This document shows positions 44,881-54,307 of a DNA stretch of 64,000 nt, one piece after another. A program made the translations under genes and the position numbers. The first letter of the stretch is position 1; every line of letters starts with the position of its first letter. Under the pieces are notes generated by a model. The model was not told the origin of the DNA. It saw only the letters and a list, made by a program, of their open reading frames with translations, and made no database searches. Origin of the DNA: Devosia enhydra. Its GTDB lineage: Bacteria; Pseudomonadota; Alphaproteobacteria; Rhizobiales; Devosiaceae. The stretch is from assembly GCF_900119845.1 (NCBI RefSeq), contig NZ_FPKU01000003.1:365990-429989 (forward strand), in the 5' to 3' direction.

Positions 44881-46803
44881 TTACCAGGCATATCCCAGCG
44901 TCAGGCTGCCACCATAGCTCTGCGCATTGGCGGCAAAGGCCCCCTCGATCGCTGCGGCAAGGATTACCCCCTGGGCGCTGCGCACCCGCGCACCGGCCGA
45001 AACCACGGCGGAATCGGCACCGGCCCGGGCGCCATCCAGTTCGAAGGCAACGCCAGGCACGGCAATGAAGCGGGCCGTAAGGGAGGCGTCCGTCTCGAAC
45101 TCATGGACCCATGCGGCGCGGGCATCGAATGTGACCACCGCACCATCATCGAGCGCGGTCGACCACTCCAGACGGGCGCCGATTTCGCTGCGCAGGCTGA
45201 TCGCAACGGCTTCGTCAAAAGCCAGAGCATAACTCGCCGTGCCGAATTCGCTGACTTCGGCATAGGCGGGCGTGGCGACCGCCTGGGCCCGTGCGGCTGC
45301 ATAAGGGGTGAGCACGCCCAGCCGATAACCAGCCTCGATCTGCCCGGCAAGCGCCTGGGCGTCGAAATCGGCAGTCAGGCGATCGATGCCGGCGAAATCC
45401 ACGGTGCGCACGGTTTCCACCTGATGGGAACCATAGGCCAGCGCACCGGACACATAGCCTGTCTCGAAATCGGCGCGCGCATGAATGGCCGCCTGCAGCG
45501 CGTCGGTTCTACCGCTGCCCATGCCATCGCCCACTTGGAAATCGGTGCCACCGGTCGCCAGCGCAAAGCCGAAGCGCGTATCGGCTGTGAGGTGATCAAT
45601 GCCGAACGCGACGCCATAGTCATTGGCTGTGCGGCCCGCGGCGCCGCTCTCGGCGTCGGCATCGACCAGCGTCACGCCGCCAAAGCCGGCCATCCAGGCT
45701 TCCCAGCGCGGGGCGTAAGGCGCTGCACCGGGATCGAAACTGTCAAATGCGCCATTGCCCGCATCGGGCCAATAGCCCATGACGCTGACCGTGCCGCGCG
45801 ACGGTCCGGTGTCGCCGAGCCGCGCCACGGAAACGCCGCCGCCGCCGCGACCGCCACTGACCAGAGTAAGAAACGAATCCGTTGCCTGCCCGATGGTGGG
45901 GCTGACGCCCGTTGCGACTTCGCCCGAAAGCTGGGCAAGCGCGTCGGCAAGTTCGGTCGGGGAAAGCGTGGCAGCCAGAATGGCAAAGCCGGGCGGAAGC
46001 ACGCCACCGCCGGCAACATAGTCGTCGAGGGCATCGGCAATGGCCTGCGCGTTGTCGGTGGTGTCCTCGTCTTCTAGACCGTCGCCGAACGTGCCAGCAT
46101 CAAGAACGCAGATGCCGATTGTATTGCTGTCGAGCGTTACCGCGCCATTGCGGGCAAGGGCCGCGCCACAGTTGATCGTGGCGGATGTATTAAGGGTGAT
46201 GCTCGTCAACGCCACGATCTGGCCGGCAAATGTCGTGGACGTTCCCAGCGTCGCCGAAGATCCGACGACGAAAAAGACATTGCCGCCCTGCGCCATGTTC
46301 TGCAGCGCCACGGTGGAATTGCTGCCCGTGGTCAGCGCCTCATCGATAACGAAAATGAAGATGGCATTGGGGTCGCCAAGGCCATCGAGCGTCAGGGTAC
46401 CATTGAGGCCTGCGCCTTGATCAAAGCTGTACACGCCGGGATTGAGCGTTAGGCCGCCCAGATCCTGCCCTGTCAGGTCCTGATCAGGCGTCTGCCCCTG
46501 AAGCACGTTGTAGAGCGATGTGAGTTGGCTCTGGGCGAGCACGGCCACGGCATCATTGGCGTGGAAGGTGAAGGGCGGCGTTACGATGCCGGGCGGAAAG
46601 CCGGTGATCGCAGTGCCGGCGCTGACCCCGACATTGCCCGAAATCACGCTCGTGCCGGTGTTGGTCACGGTCGAACCGGCCAGAACGGCAAATGTCTCGA
46701 CCACTTCATACTGCGCCAAAGCTGCCGTGGCGATCGGCAGTGAACCTGCGATAGCAAGAACAGACAAAGGCACGCATGCGAACGATCCGGAAAGCCACGC
46801 CAT
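44881..46803 (-). CDS. Ice-binding-like (DUF3494) domain fused to an autotransporter barrel
   Basis: A 640-residue surface protein. A signal peptide (about 1-30) precedes a DUF3494 ice-binding-like beta-solenoid at about 33-240 (FAVLAGSTVTNTGTSVISGN; VALQNMAQGGNVFFVVGSS; TFAGQIVALTSITLNTSATI). A helical linker with LAQLSGEVATGVSPTIGQAT follows, then an autotransporter barrel from about 370 ending in GSLTLGYAW. AAGGAG lies upstream of the ATG at 46803. The DUF3494 part would be displayed outside the cell. Ice binding is inferred from fold only, since many DUF3494 proteins have not been tested. Confidence 0.83.
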   Translation of the reverse strand: MAWLSGSFACVPLSVLAIAGSLPIATAALAQYEVVETFAVLAGSTVTNTGTSVISGNVGVSAGTAITGFPPGIVTPPFTFHANDAVAVLAQSQLTSLYNVLQGQTPDQDLTGQDLGGLTLNPGVYSFDQGAGLNGTLTLDGLGDPNAIFIFVIDEALTTGSNSTVALQNMAQGGNVFFVVGSSATLGTSTTFAGQIVALTSITLNTSATINCGAALARNGAVTLDSNTIGICVLDAGTFGDGLEDEDTTDNAQAIADALDDYVAGGGVLPPGFAILAATLSPTELADALAQLSGEVATGVSPTIGQATDSFLTLVSGGRGGGGVSVARLGDTGPSRGTVSVMGYWPDAGNGAFDSFDPGAAPYAPRWEAWMAGFGGVTLVDADAESGAAGRTANDYGVAFGIDHLTADTRFGFALATGGTDFQVGDGMGSGRTDALQAAIHARADFETGYVSGALAYGSHQVETVRTVDFAGIDRLTADFDAQALAGQIEAGYRLGVLTPYAAARAQAVATPAYAEVSEFGTASYALAFDEAVAISLRSEIGARLEWSTALDDGAVVTFDARAAWVHEFETDASLTARFIAVPGVAFELDGARAGADSAVVSAGARVRSAQGVILAAAIEGAFAANAQSYGGSLTLGYAW

Positions 46804-47398
46804 CTTGCGCTCCTTGCTGCCTGAGCACTGCCAAAGCGGTAGCGTGTCATGTTGCGCAGGGTTTGTCCGAAGGACTTCACCCCAATCCAGAAATATTCAA
46901 ATCCGTGATATAAATATCACACAAAGATCCAAACACTTTTTGGCTTTCCGTCGAATGGCTATTAATATTTTCAGGTTATTTATTTTAGGCGCGTGGCAAA
47001 TTTATCGGGTGACTTGGGCAATCGATTCTCACAAGCCCCTCTCCAGCTGGCCAGAAAATATTGTTCAAAGCAATAATCGGAAGAGCACAATTTCTCGATC
47101 CCTCGGTGGCAGGCAGATCAGCCCAGAGTGAGATCAGGACGGGGACGCGTTCGCCCGCGCTGCGCTGCGGCTCGAAGACAGCGAGCGGTAAGAGCGCCGT
47201 GACTGCCTCCCAGGATGGACGGCATCGCTCTGCCGAGACCGGGCTTGACGAAGCTTCATCCACGCGAGACCTGATCTTTTCCTGAGAGTGAACCGGACCG
47301 CTAGGGATTGCGCGCCATCGCGCTCGACTGAATCGCTACTGCACGGAACCTCATGATCACCAGGCCGTTCTGGTGCGATACAAATGGGGACCAGCGTC
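46804..47398. other. Gene-free region upstream of the autotransporter
   Basis: This 595-base gap between two divergent genes has an AT-rich part (about 46890-46990) that is likely to hold the autotransporter promoter and includes the palindrome at 46907. The rest (47000-47398) has only short frames without ribosome sites. I see no RNA gene or clear remnant in it. Confidence 0.5.
46907..46922. promoter_or_regulatory. Perfect palindrome upstream of the autotransporter
   Basis: Two 7-base arms, GTGATAT and ATATCAC, are separated by AA, about 104 bases upstream of the autotransporter start, in an AT-rich stretch unlike its surroundings. It has the form of a dimeric regulator binding site. I cannot name the regulator. 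Confidence 0.45.
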
Positions 47399-47716
47399 AT
47401 GGCCGAAACCAGCATCACCGACATCGAAAAGCAGATCACCGAGCTCCGCTCCCAGATGGAGCGAATCACCAGCGTCCTCGCCGACCGCGGCGAAGACCTG
47501 CTCGAACAGGCCGAAGAGGGCCTCCATTCGGTCGCCGACAACACCCGCGTGGCCGTGCGGCACGTCCAGCACGAAGCCTCGGCCGTGGCCGACGCGGCGC
47601 GGGAAAACCCCATCGTCACCTCGACCGCCGTCCTGACCATCGCCGGCCTCGCCTTCGCCGCTGGCTACCTCACCGGCATCGGCCAGGCCGACCGCACCCG
47701 CCGCTGGCGCTTCTGA
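47399..47716 (+). CDS. DUF883/ElaB-YqjD-like membrane-anchored protein
   Basis: A 105-residue protein has a long amphipathic helix (about 1-70, rich in Glu, Gln and Ala) and a C-terminal membrane helix (TSTAVLTIAGLAFAAGYLTG). This is the arrangement of ElaB/YqjD-type proteins that tether to the inner membrane and may associate with ribosomes under stress. Family assignment rests on architecture. The ATG at 47399 follows GGGGA. Confidence 0.7.
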   Translation: MAETSITDIEKQITELRSQMERITSVLADRGEDLLEQAEEGLHSVADNTRVAVRHVQHEASAVADAARENPIVTSTAVLTIAGLAFAAGYLTGIGQADRTRRWRF

Positions 47717-47808
47717 TCCTACGCGCGTAGCCAACCCTTGCAATAGGGCCATCACCAGGCCCGTTGCAGGGGTTCACGCGCAAGACATTGAAGCCGTTGG
47801 GAAATTTG

Positions 47809-47884
47809 TGGTGCCCGGGACCGGAATCGAACCAGTGACACGCGGATTTTCAATCCGCTGCTCTACCAACTGAGCTACCCGGGC
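47809..47884 (-). tRNA. tRNA-Phe (GAA)
   Basis: A complete 76-base cloverleaf: the 7-bp acceptor stem GCCCGGG pairs with CCCGGGC, TAGCTCAGTTGGTAGAGC is the D arm, the anticodon loop TTGAAAA gives GAA, and GGTTCGATTCC is the T arm. The CCA end is encoded. Placement after yacG is the usual order in Hyphomicrobiales. Confidence 0.95.
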
Positions 47885-48003
47885 ACTCGAACCAGCGCCG
47901 TGCGGCGCGGTGAAGTGGGCGCTTTATAGGGGCGTCGCGCGTCGTGTGCAAGCGGCAATTGGCGGTTTTCTCAACCTCTTGGCGCTGCACGGGAAACCGG
48001 CGC

Positions 48004-48225
48004 TCAGACGTCCGGATCTTCGCCGTCGGGCCCCGCGCCGGCCTCCTCATCCGCACCATCCTCGTCGACCGGCGCGGCGGGGATGACATAGGCTCCCGAC
48101 AGCCAGCGATTGAGGTCGATATCGGCACAGCGCGGCGAGCAGAAGGGATGATCGGCCTGGGTCGCGGGCTTGCCGCAGATCGGACAGGGCCGGGCCGGCT
48201 TCAGCGTGATGACGGTTGCGCCCAT
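48004..48225 (-). CDS. yacG: DNA gyrase inhibitor YacG
   Basis: A 73-residue zinc protein has Cys14 and Cys17 in CPICGKP and Cys29 and Cys33 in FCSPRCADIDL, followed by RWLSGAYVIP, the YacG core. The acidic C-terminal tail is typical. YacG binds GyrB and can inhibit gyrase. It follows maf by 5 bases. Confidence 0.9.
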   Translation of the reverse strand: MGATVITLKPARPCPICGKPATQADHPFCSPRCADIDLNRWLSGAYVIPAAPVDEDGADEEAGAGPDGEDPDV

Positions 48226-48230
48226 CGGCC

Positions 48231-48869
48231 TCAGACGGCCGTCAGGGTGGACTGGTTGAGCCAGTTGAAATGTACGGGATAGCCCTCACCCGCCAGCAGC
48301 GACACCGTTTCGTGCAGGGGCAGGCCCACGACGCTCGAATACGATCCCGTCAGCTTGACCACGAAGGCTCCCGCTATGCCCTGGATGGCGTAACCGCCGG
48401 CCTTGCCGCGCCATTCGGCACTGGCGAGATAGGACTCCATCTCGCGCGGGGACAGGCGCTTGAAACGCAGCCGCGTTTCCACCAGCCGGCGCTTCTGCGC
48501 GCCCGACGGGGTCATGAGGGTCACGCCGGTAAAGACGCGGTGCGCACGCCCCGAGAGCATCCGCAGGCAGTCGCTGGCTTCCTCGATGGTTTCGGCCTTG
48601 GGCAGGATGCGCCGGCCAACGGCGACCACTGTATCGGCAGCCAGGACCACGGCGGTATCGGCAAAGCCGGATTCGCGGGCCTTGAGCTGGGCGGCAAGCG
48701 CCTTCTGGTCTGCGAGGCGCTGCGCCAGCTTGCGCGGCAGCTCGCCTTTTTCCGGGGTCTCGTCGATATGGGCGGCGACCAGATGCTCGGGCTCGATGCC
48801 GATCTGGTTGAGCAAAGCGAGGCGACGCGGCGAGGCCGAGGCGAGAATGAGTTCCGGACGGCTCGCCAT
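48231..48869 (-). CDS. maf: Maf-type nucleoside triphosphate pyrophosphatase
   Basis: A 212-residue house-cleaning NTPase opens with [19 protein letters not shown]. It has [17 protein letters not shown] with catalytic acidic residues and [12 protein letters not shown] near the end. It hydrolyses non-canonical or modified nucleotides (dTTP/UTP or m7GTP, depending on subgroup). It lies 24 bases after infA and before yacG. Confidence 0.92.
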   Translation of the reverse strand: MASRPELILASASPRRLALLNQIGIEPEHLVAAHIDETPEKGELPRKLAQRLADQKALAAQLKARESGFADTAVVLAADTVVAVGRRILPKAETIEEASDCLRMLSGRAHRVFTGVTLMTPSGAQKRRLVETRLRFKRLSPREMESYLASAEWRGKAGGYAIQGIAGAFVVKLTGSYSSVVGLPLHETVSLLAGEGYPVHFNWLNQSTLTAV

Positions 48870-48893
48870 AAGGCGATCTCTCCCTCTAGGCTC

Positions 48894-49112
48894 TTACTTG
48901 AACCGGTAGGTGATGCGACCCTTGGTCAGGTCATACGGCGTCATTTCGCACAGCACCTTGTCGCCCGCCAGAACGCGGATGCGGTTCTTGCGCATGCGGC
49001 CGGCCGTGTGCGCGATGATCTCGTGCTCATTCTCGAGCTTCACGCGAAAGGTCGCGTTGGGCAGCAGTTCGGTCACCACGCCCGGAAACTCGAGCACTTC
49101 TTCCTTAGCCAT
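48894..49112 (-). CDS. infA: Translation initiation factor IF-1
   Basis: A 72-residue OB-fold factor with [19 protein letters not shown] and the conserved core [19 protein letters not shown]. It binds the ribosomal A site during initiation. The ATG at 49112 gives the standard length. The 7-residue upstream extension in the frame covers the ribosome site AGGAGA. Confidence 0.96.
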   Translation of the reverse strand: MAKEEVLEFPGVVTELLPNATFRVKLENEHEIIAHTAGRMRKNRIRVLAGDKVLCEMTPYDLTKGRITYRFK

Positions 49113-49197
49113 TGTCTCTCCTGCAAAGACCACCGGCCCGGAACGGAGCGTTCCAGGCGCGATGGGGGATCGGAATTCGCGCGCAACCTATAGCAAG

Positions 49198-50160
49198 TCA
49201 GGCGCTTTGTGAACCACCGGACACGAGCGGCTCGAGCCGCTGTCGCACCTGGGCATGCAATGTGTCGCGCAGCGACCGATAGGCCGAAAGCACCGCCTCG
49301 CGATTGCCCTCCACCTGCGAGGGATCGGCGGTCGGCCAGTGCTCCTCGTCTCCCATTTCGAGCCCGCGCCGGGCCACCGCCTCGGGCGCATCGGGCGAGA
49401 GGGTGACAACGAGATCGAAGCGGTTGGCGACGAGTTCGTCCATGGTGTGGGGGGTGTGCACCGACATGTCGATGCCGATCTCTTCCATCACCTCGTGCAC
49501 GAAGCCATCGGCCTTGCCCGAGCGCACCCCGGCCGAGCGGGCGATGATGCGGCCCGGATAAAGCCTTCGGGCCAGGGCCGCAGCAATGGGCGACCGCACG
49601 GAGTTCATCGAACAGACGAAGAGCACGCTGGGGAGCTTGGATTCCCGCTCGTCGATGCGCGAGGCATAGGGCTGCACCGCGCAGATGAGGGTAAAGAGCC
49701 GGCGCGCGGTGTTGAGATCCATCTCGAGCTTGTTGTCGAGCCGCGTGCGCAGCAGTTCGGCCGCCTCGTTGTGCAGAGCCCTGCGCGCCATGTCGACGGC
49801 CTCGATCTGGAAGGGCTGCGCGATCTTGATCGATTCGTAATAGCTGTCACGAATGCGAAAATAGTCGCGGATCAGGCGTCGGAACGGGGTCAGGGAGAGA
49901 TAGTGGGCCGCGATCGGCTCGTAGGTCTCGGGGTGCCGCACATCGAGCACGATATAATTGCCGATGATCGAGAGATGCAGCGCGAACGGCCCGCCCACCG
50001 CCACCCGGGCGGGGGCAAAGCAATTGTCCTCGACAAGGTCATAGATGGCGATGCGCCACTCATGCACCTCGTCGGGGTTGATCGAGGTGATGGTCGAGGG
50101 GTCGAGCGTCACCGTCACGATGCGGTCGGTCTTGCGATCGAACTCCCGCGGCCGCCGCAT
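49198..50160 (-). CDS. Fusion of UPF0262 and low-molecular-weight phosphatase
   Basis: A 320-residue protein. Residues 1 to about 168 are UPF0262 (HEWRIAIYDLVEDNCFAP; LSLTPFRRLIRDYFRIRDSY; VDMARRALHNEAAELL; DLNTARRLFTLICAVQ). Residues from about 178 to the end are a low-molecular-weight phosphatase/arsenate-reductase-like domain with the P-loop CSMNSVRS (CX5R) after LPSVLFV. In most relatives these are two adjacent genes, and here the frame is continuous. It lies 3 bases after hisD and upstream of infA. The function of UPF0262 is unknown. Confidence 0.88.
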   Translation of the reverse strand: MRRPREFDRKTDRIVTVTLDPSTITSINPDEVHEWRIAIYDLVEDNCFAPARVAVGGPFALHLSIIGNYIVLDVRHPETYEPIAAHYLSLTPFRRLIRDYFRIRDSYYESIKIAQPFQIEAVDMARRALHNEAAELLRTRLDNKLEMDLNTARRLFTLICAVQPYASRIDERESKLPSVLFVCSMNSVRSPIAAALARRLYPGRIIARSAGVRSGKADGFVHEVMEEIGIDMSVHTPHTMDELVANRFDLVVTLSPDAPEAVARRGLEMGDEEHWPTADPSQVEGNREAVLSAYRSLRDTLHAQVRQRLEPLVSGGSQSA

Positions 50161-50163
50161 CGG

Positions 50164-51453
50164 CTAGCGATTGAGCCGGATGGATACGGACCGGCCATGC
50201 GCGTCGAGCCCCTCGGTGCCTGCAAGGGTCACGGCGGCATCGGCGAGCGCGGCGAGGCTGCCCGGGTCGCAGCCCAGCAGCGAGGTGCGCTTCATGAAAT
50301 CCAGCACGCCCAGGCCCGAGGCAAAGCGCGCCGAACGCGCCGTCGGCAGCACATGGTTGGAGCCCCCCACATAGTCGCCGATGGCCTCGGGCGTATGGTG
50401 CCCGAGGAAAATTGCGCCGGCATTGCGGATGAGCGGCAAGAGATCGCGCGGACGATCCACCATCAGTTCGAGATGCTCGGAGGCGATGCGGTTGGCGAGC
50501 GCGATGGCCTCGTCCATCGATGACACGGTGATCACCGCGCCGAATTCGGCCCAGCCGGCAGCCGCAATATCGCGGCGCGGCAGCAGCGCCAGCTGGCGCT
50601 CGACCTCGGCGATGCTGGCCTCGGCGATGCCGCTGTCGGTGGTGAGAAGGATCGATTGCGCGCCCCCGCCATGCTCGGCCTGAGCCAGAAGATCAGCGGC
50701 GATCCAGGCCGGGTTGGCGCTGCGATCAGCGATCACCAGCACCTCGGAGGGGCCGGCGATCATGTCGATGCCGACGCGCCCGAACACCTGCCGCTTTGCC
50801 GCCGCGACATAGGCATTGCCGGGCCCGACGATCTTGGCGACGGGCGCGATCGTCTGCGTGCCATAGGCCAAAGCGGCAACCGCCTGCGCGCCGCCGACGC
50901 GGTAGATTTCGGTGATGCCGGCGATACTGGCAGCGGCCAGAACCGTCGGGTTGACCACGCCATCTGGGGTCGGCACCACCATGGCGATGCGCTCGACGCC
51001 GGCGACCTTGGCAGGCACCGCGTTCATCAGCACCGAGGAGGGATAGGCCGCCGTGCCGCCCGGCACGTAGAGCCCCACGGACTCCACCGGGCTCCAGAGC
51101 GTGCCCAGCGTCACGCCGAGTGCATCCTCGTAGACATGGTCGCTAGGCTTCTGCTTTTCATGGTGCGCGCGGATGCGGTCATGGGCAAAGCGCAGCGCGT
51201 CGGTCACCGCCTGCGGCACGGCCCTGCCTGCCTCCGCGATCTCCGCGGCGGAAAACCTCAGGCCCTCGGGGGTGAGCGTCAACCGGTCGAAGCGCGCGGT
51301 GTAGTCGATGAGCGCACCATCGCCACGATCCGCCACCGCCGCGATGATCGCTGCAACCGCGTCGCCAACCTCCTGGCTGGCTTCGCGCTTGGAGCCGAGC
51401 AGGTCTTCGAACCGGGCGGCGAAATCGCCGTCGCTGCTGTCAAGTCTGTACAA
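50164..51453 (-). CDS. hisD: Histidinol dehydrogenase
   Basis: A 429-residue zinc enzyme oxidises histidinol to histidine in two NAD-dependent steps. The segments SVGLYVPGGTAAYPSSVLMN, GPSEVLVIADRSANP, DLLAQAEHGG and SNHVLPT contain the zinc and substrate ligands. The frame opens with a TTG codon 5 bases after the DUF2948 stop, which suggests translation coupled to that gene. The other his genes are not in the window. Confidence 0.94.
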   Translation of the reverse strand: MYRLDSSDGDFAARFEDLLGSKREASQEVGDAVAAIIAAVADRGDGALIDYTARFDRLTLTPEGLRFSAAEIAEAGRAVPQAVTDALRFAHDRIRAHHEKQKPSDHVYEDALGVTLGTLWSPVESVGLYVPGGTAAYPSSVLMNAVPAKVAGVERIAMVVPTPDGVVNPTVLAAASIAGITEIYRVGGAQAVAALAYGTQTIAPVAKIVGPGNAYVAAAKRQVFGRVGIDMIAGPSEVLVIADRSANPAWIAADLLAQAEHGGGAQSILLTTDSGIAEASIAEVERQLALLPRRDIAAAGWAEFGAVITVSSMDEAIALANRIASEHLELMVDRPRDLLPLIRNAGAIFLGHHTPEAIGDYVGGSNHVLPTARSARFASGLGVLDFMKRTSLLGCDPGSLAALADAAVTLAGTEGLDAHGRSVSIRLNR

Positions 51454-51458
51454 GGGGA

Positions 51459-51917
51459 TCAGGCCTTCGCTTGGTCCAAATCGTGGTTGGGCACATCATG
51501 GCTGGGGCGACCGCGGGCGGCCCATGCGGCCCCGAGATCCTCGAGGCGCGCCTCGAGCACTTCGACCGCCAGTCGAACCGTACCGCCGCCGGCAAAGCGC
51601 AGCTCGACATGCCCCGATGGCGCATCGGTCTCTTCGCACACGATGGCGAGGAGCGACAACACCCCGTCGCGCGCATTGGTGTCGATGCCCGAAACCTTGA
51701 CGCTCTCGACCCGTTCGAAGCGCAGGGCGGCGCGCTTGCGCTGCCCCCTGCCCCGTGCGTCGCCGGCCTCCCAGGCGAAGCGGTTCATCAGCAGCGCGAA
51801 GCGCCGGTCCGCCTTGGCAAAGCCCATGTCGCTGACGCGCAACACGGCATCCTGGGTGGCTGCAGACACGACCGCGAGGTCGTCCTGATCCAGCGCGAGC
51901 AGCTTGAGATCGGTCAT
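51459..51917 (-). CDS. DUF2948 family protein
   Basis: A 152-residue cytoplasmic protein opens MTDLKLLALDQDDLAVVSA and contains DMGFAKADRRFALLMNRFAW, the family core. It has no assigned function but sits between murA and hisD in many Hyphomicrobiales, as here. The ATG at 51917 is chosen from family length. An ATG at 51926 is also possible. Confidence 0.85.
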   Translation of the reverse strand: MTDLKLLALDQDDLAVVSAATQDAVLRVSDMGFAKADRRFALLMNRFAWEAGDARGRGQRKRAALRFERVESVKVSGIDTNARDGVLSLLAIVCEETDAPSGHVELRFAGGGTVRLAVEVLEARLEDLGAAWAARGRPSHDVPNHDLDQAKA

Positions 51918-52000
51918 CGGCGTCATCCGGGTCTTGTGGCGGAGCCCGCGAGATATTGGCACGCCCCGCCCGATCTACAAGCTCGCGGCCGCCGCCGCAA

Positions 52001-52411
52001 TCATTCGTCGTCGTCGGACGCGCTGGTCATGATACCGAGGGCCGCCCCGGTCGGATCACGCAGGAGCGCCACGCGACCCACGCCCGGCACGTCATGGGGT
52101 GGGCGGATGGCCGTGCCGCCCGCCTCCATGGCCGCAGCCCAGCGCTCATCGACATTGTCCACCTCGATCGAGGTCAGCCAGTAGCTCTCGCCGGTCTCGA
52201 TATCGCCGGCAGCAAGTCCGCCGAGCCCACCCACGAGGTGATCGCCCGAATGGATGAGCCAGTAGGGAGCGGCCTCCATGTCGAAGGGCTCGAAGCTCCA
52301 GCCCAGCGTTGCGGCAAAGAAGGCCATCGCGGCTTCGGGGTCGCGCGACAGGCATTCGCACCACGCCACGGTGCCATGATCGTCATAAAGCTCCATCTGC
52401 GGCATCTCCAT
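52001..52411 (-). CDS. VOC family (glyoxalase/bleomycin-resistance fold) protein
   Basis: A 136-residue protein with two beta-alpha-beta-beta-beta modules: VAWCECLSRDPEAAMAFFAA begins the first and SYWLTSIEVDNVDERWAAAM the second, ending with LLRDPTGAALGIM. VOC proteins bind a metal and act as lyases, isomerases, dioxygenases or binders. No specific activity can be named. It starts inside the murA stop (one-base overlap), so it is co-translated with murA. Confidence 0.85.
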   Translation of the reverse strand: MEMPQMELYDDHGTVAWCECLSRDPEAAMAFFAATLGWSFEPFDMEAAPYWLIHSGDHLVGGLGGLAAGDIETGESYWLTSIEVDNVDERWAAAMEAGGTAIRPPHDVPGVGRVALLRDPTGAALGIMTSASDDDE

Positions 52412-53703
52412 CAGCCAGCCACCCGCTCGATCTCTGCGCCGCAGCGCGACAGCTTGTCCTCGAGCCGCTCGAAACCGCGATCGAGATGATAGATGCGGTT
52501 GACGATGGTCTCGCCCCTTGCCGCAAGCCCGGCGATCACCAGCGACACCGAGGCGCGCAGATCGGTCGCCATCACCTGGGCGCCCTTGAGGGTGGGCTTG
52601 CCGGTAACGGTCGCCACCTGGCCTTCGACCTTGATGTCGGCTCCGAAGCGGGCAAGCTCGGCCACATGCATGTAGCGGTTCTCGAAAATGGTCTCGCGAA
52701 TGCGCGAGGTGCCGTCCGCCATGGTCATCAGCGCCATGAACTGGGCCTGCAGATCGGTGGGAAAGCCCGGAAAGGGCTGGGTCTCGACATCCACGGGCAG
52801 GAGGCCGTTGCCATTCCGCGCAATGCGGATGCCGCGTTCCTCGACCCCGATATGCACACCGGCCTGTGAGAGGGCATCGAGCGCTGCCTGCAAATGCTCT
52901 GGCCGTGCATTGCGCAGCAGCACGTCGCCGCCGGCCATTGCCGCCGCCATCGCATAGGTGCCCGTCTCGATGCGGTCGGGCAGCACCTCATGGGTGGCCC
53001 CATGCAGGCGGTCGACGCCCTCGATGGTGAGGGTTGATGTATCGATGCCGGAGATCTTTGCGCCCATCGCCACGAGGCAGCGCGCCACATTGCCGATCTC
53101 GGGCTCGCGGGCGGCGTTCTCGATGATGGTCGTGCCGCGTGCCAGGGTCGCCGCCATCAGCGCGGTATGGGTCGCGCCCACCGTGACCTTGGGGAAGGTG
53201 ATTCGCGCGCCGCGCAGGCCGCCGGCCGGGGCGCGGGCCACCACATAGCCGCCATCGATCTCGATCTCGGCGCCCATCTGCTCGAGCGCGAAGAGAAAAA
53301 GGTCGACCGGCCGCGTGCCGATGGCGCAACCGCCCGGCAGCGAAACGCGGGCCTCACCCATCCGCGCCAGCAGCGGGCCGATGACCCAGAAACTCGCGCG
53401 CATGGTGGACACGAGCTCATAGGGCGCGGTGGTGTCGACGATCTCGCCGGCATGGAAGGTCATGCGCTGCCCGTCCATCTGGTCGGCGCCGCGGCGCCGG
53501 CCATGCACAGCGATATCGACGCCGTGATTTTCGAGGATGCGCTCGAGTTGCTTGACGTCGGCGAGGCGCGGCACGTTCTCGAGCACAAGCGGCTCGTCGG
53601 TGAGGAGCGAGGCGATCATCAGCGGCAGCGCGGCGTTCTTGGCGCCCGAGATCGGAATCTCGCCGTTGAGACTGTTGCCGCCGACGAGGCGAATGCGATC
53701 CAT
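52411..53703 (-). CDS. murA: UDP-N-acetylglucosamine 1-carboxyvinyltransferase
   Basis: A 430-residue enzyme catalyses the first committed step of peptidoglycan synthesis, joining PEP to UDP-GlcNAc. The catalytic cysteine (the fosfomycin target) is at residue 126 in [29 protein letters not shown] and the C-terminal [13 protein letters not shown] are family marks. The ATG at 53703 follows AAGGA. The longer frame to 53790 has no support. Confidence 0.96.
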   Translation of the reverse strand: MDRIRLVGGNSLNGEIPISGAKNAALPLMIASLLTDEPLVLENVPRLADVKQLERILENHGVDIAVHGRRRGADQMDGQRMTFHAGEIVDTTAPYELVSTMRASFWVIGPLLARMGEARVSLPGGCAIGTRPVDLFLFALEQMGAEIEIDGGYVVARAPAGGLRGARITFPKVTVGATHTALMAATLARGTTIIENAAREPEIGNVARCLVAMGAKISGIDTSTLTIEGVDRLHGATHEVLPDRIETGTYAMAAAMAGGDVLLRNARPEHLQAALDALSQAGVHIGVEERGIRIARNGNGLLPVDVETQPFPGFPTDLQAQFMALMTMADGTSRIRETIFENRYMHVAELARFGADIKVEGQVATVTGKPTLKGAQVMATDLRASVSLVIAGLAARGETIVNRIYHLDRGFERLEDKLSRCGAEIERVAG

Positions 53704-53786
53704 GGAACGGTCCTTGTATTGGGGCGAAGCGCCCGTAACTGCTGGCGGGACGAAGCCCGGCCTTGTGATGGGCGAACGCCCGGCGG

Positions 53787-53984
53787 TCAATCCTGCGGCG
53801 CGGGTCCCGGCGGCTCGTTGTGCCCCGGAAGGCGGTCCTCGCCCTCCTCCAAGGCCGGCTGTCCCCCGCCTTCGGCGCGGGCCCGGGCCTGGGTCTTGCG
53901 GCGCTTGAGGTTCTCCCGAAGCTTTGCGGCCAATCTTTGCTCGCGCTGGCGTGCGCCCTCGGCGGCGCTGTCCGATGTGCTCAT
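53787..53984 (-). CDS. Small basic conserved protein upstream of murA
   Basis: A 65-residue hydrophilic protein carries the core [20 protein letters not shown] and a Pro/Glu-rich tail. Short genes with this lysine/arginine core precede murA in related bacteria, which supports a real gene, but their function is not known to me. It is probably helical. The gap to murA is 83 bases. Confidence 0.65.
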   Translation of the reverse strand: MSTSDSAAEGARQREQRLAAKLRENLKRRKTQARARAEGGGQPALEEGEDRLPGHNEPPGPAPQD

Positions 53985-54154
53985 GAGGCGGATGGTAGCG
54001 GCTTATGGTTAACGCAGTCTCCAGACACTAGCGCGTCATGGCCAAAGATGAAACCGATCGCTCCAACGTCGATCGCGGCGGATTTTCGCTTGCACACACG
54101 CCGGGCCTGTGGCAGTAACCCCGGCGTTCCGGACAGCGTTCCCCGCTGATCCCT

Positions 54155-54229
<75 letters not shown>

Positions 54230-54307
54230 TTTTTCCCGTTGATTATCCAGAACGATCTGGAGTCGCTGCACAAATCGGCTTGCCGGTTATACACAGCGGT
54301 GATCGAC

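Noticed and set aside
47061-47285. Short plus-strand frame in the gap before the DUF883-like gene
   Set aside because: No ribosome site, no hydrophobic or conserved pattern, and composition like random GC-rich DNA.
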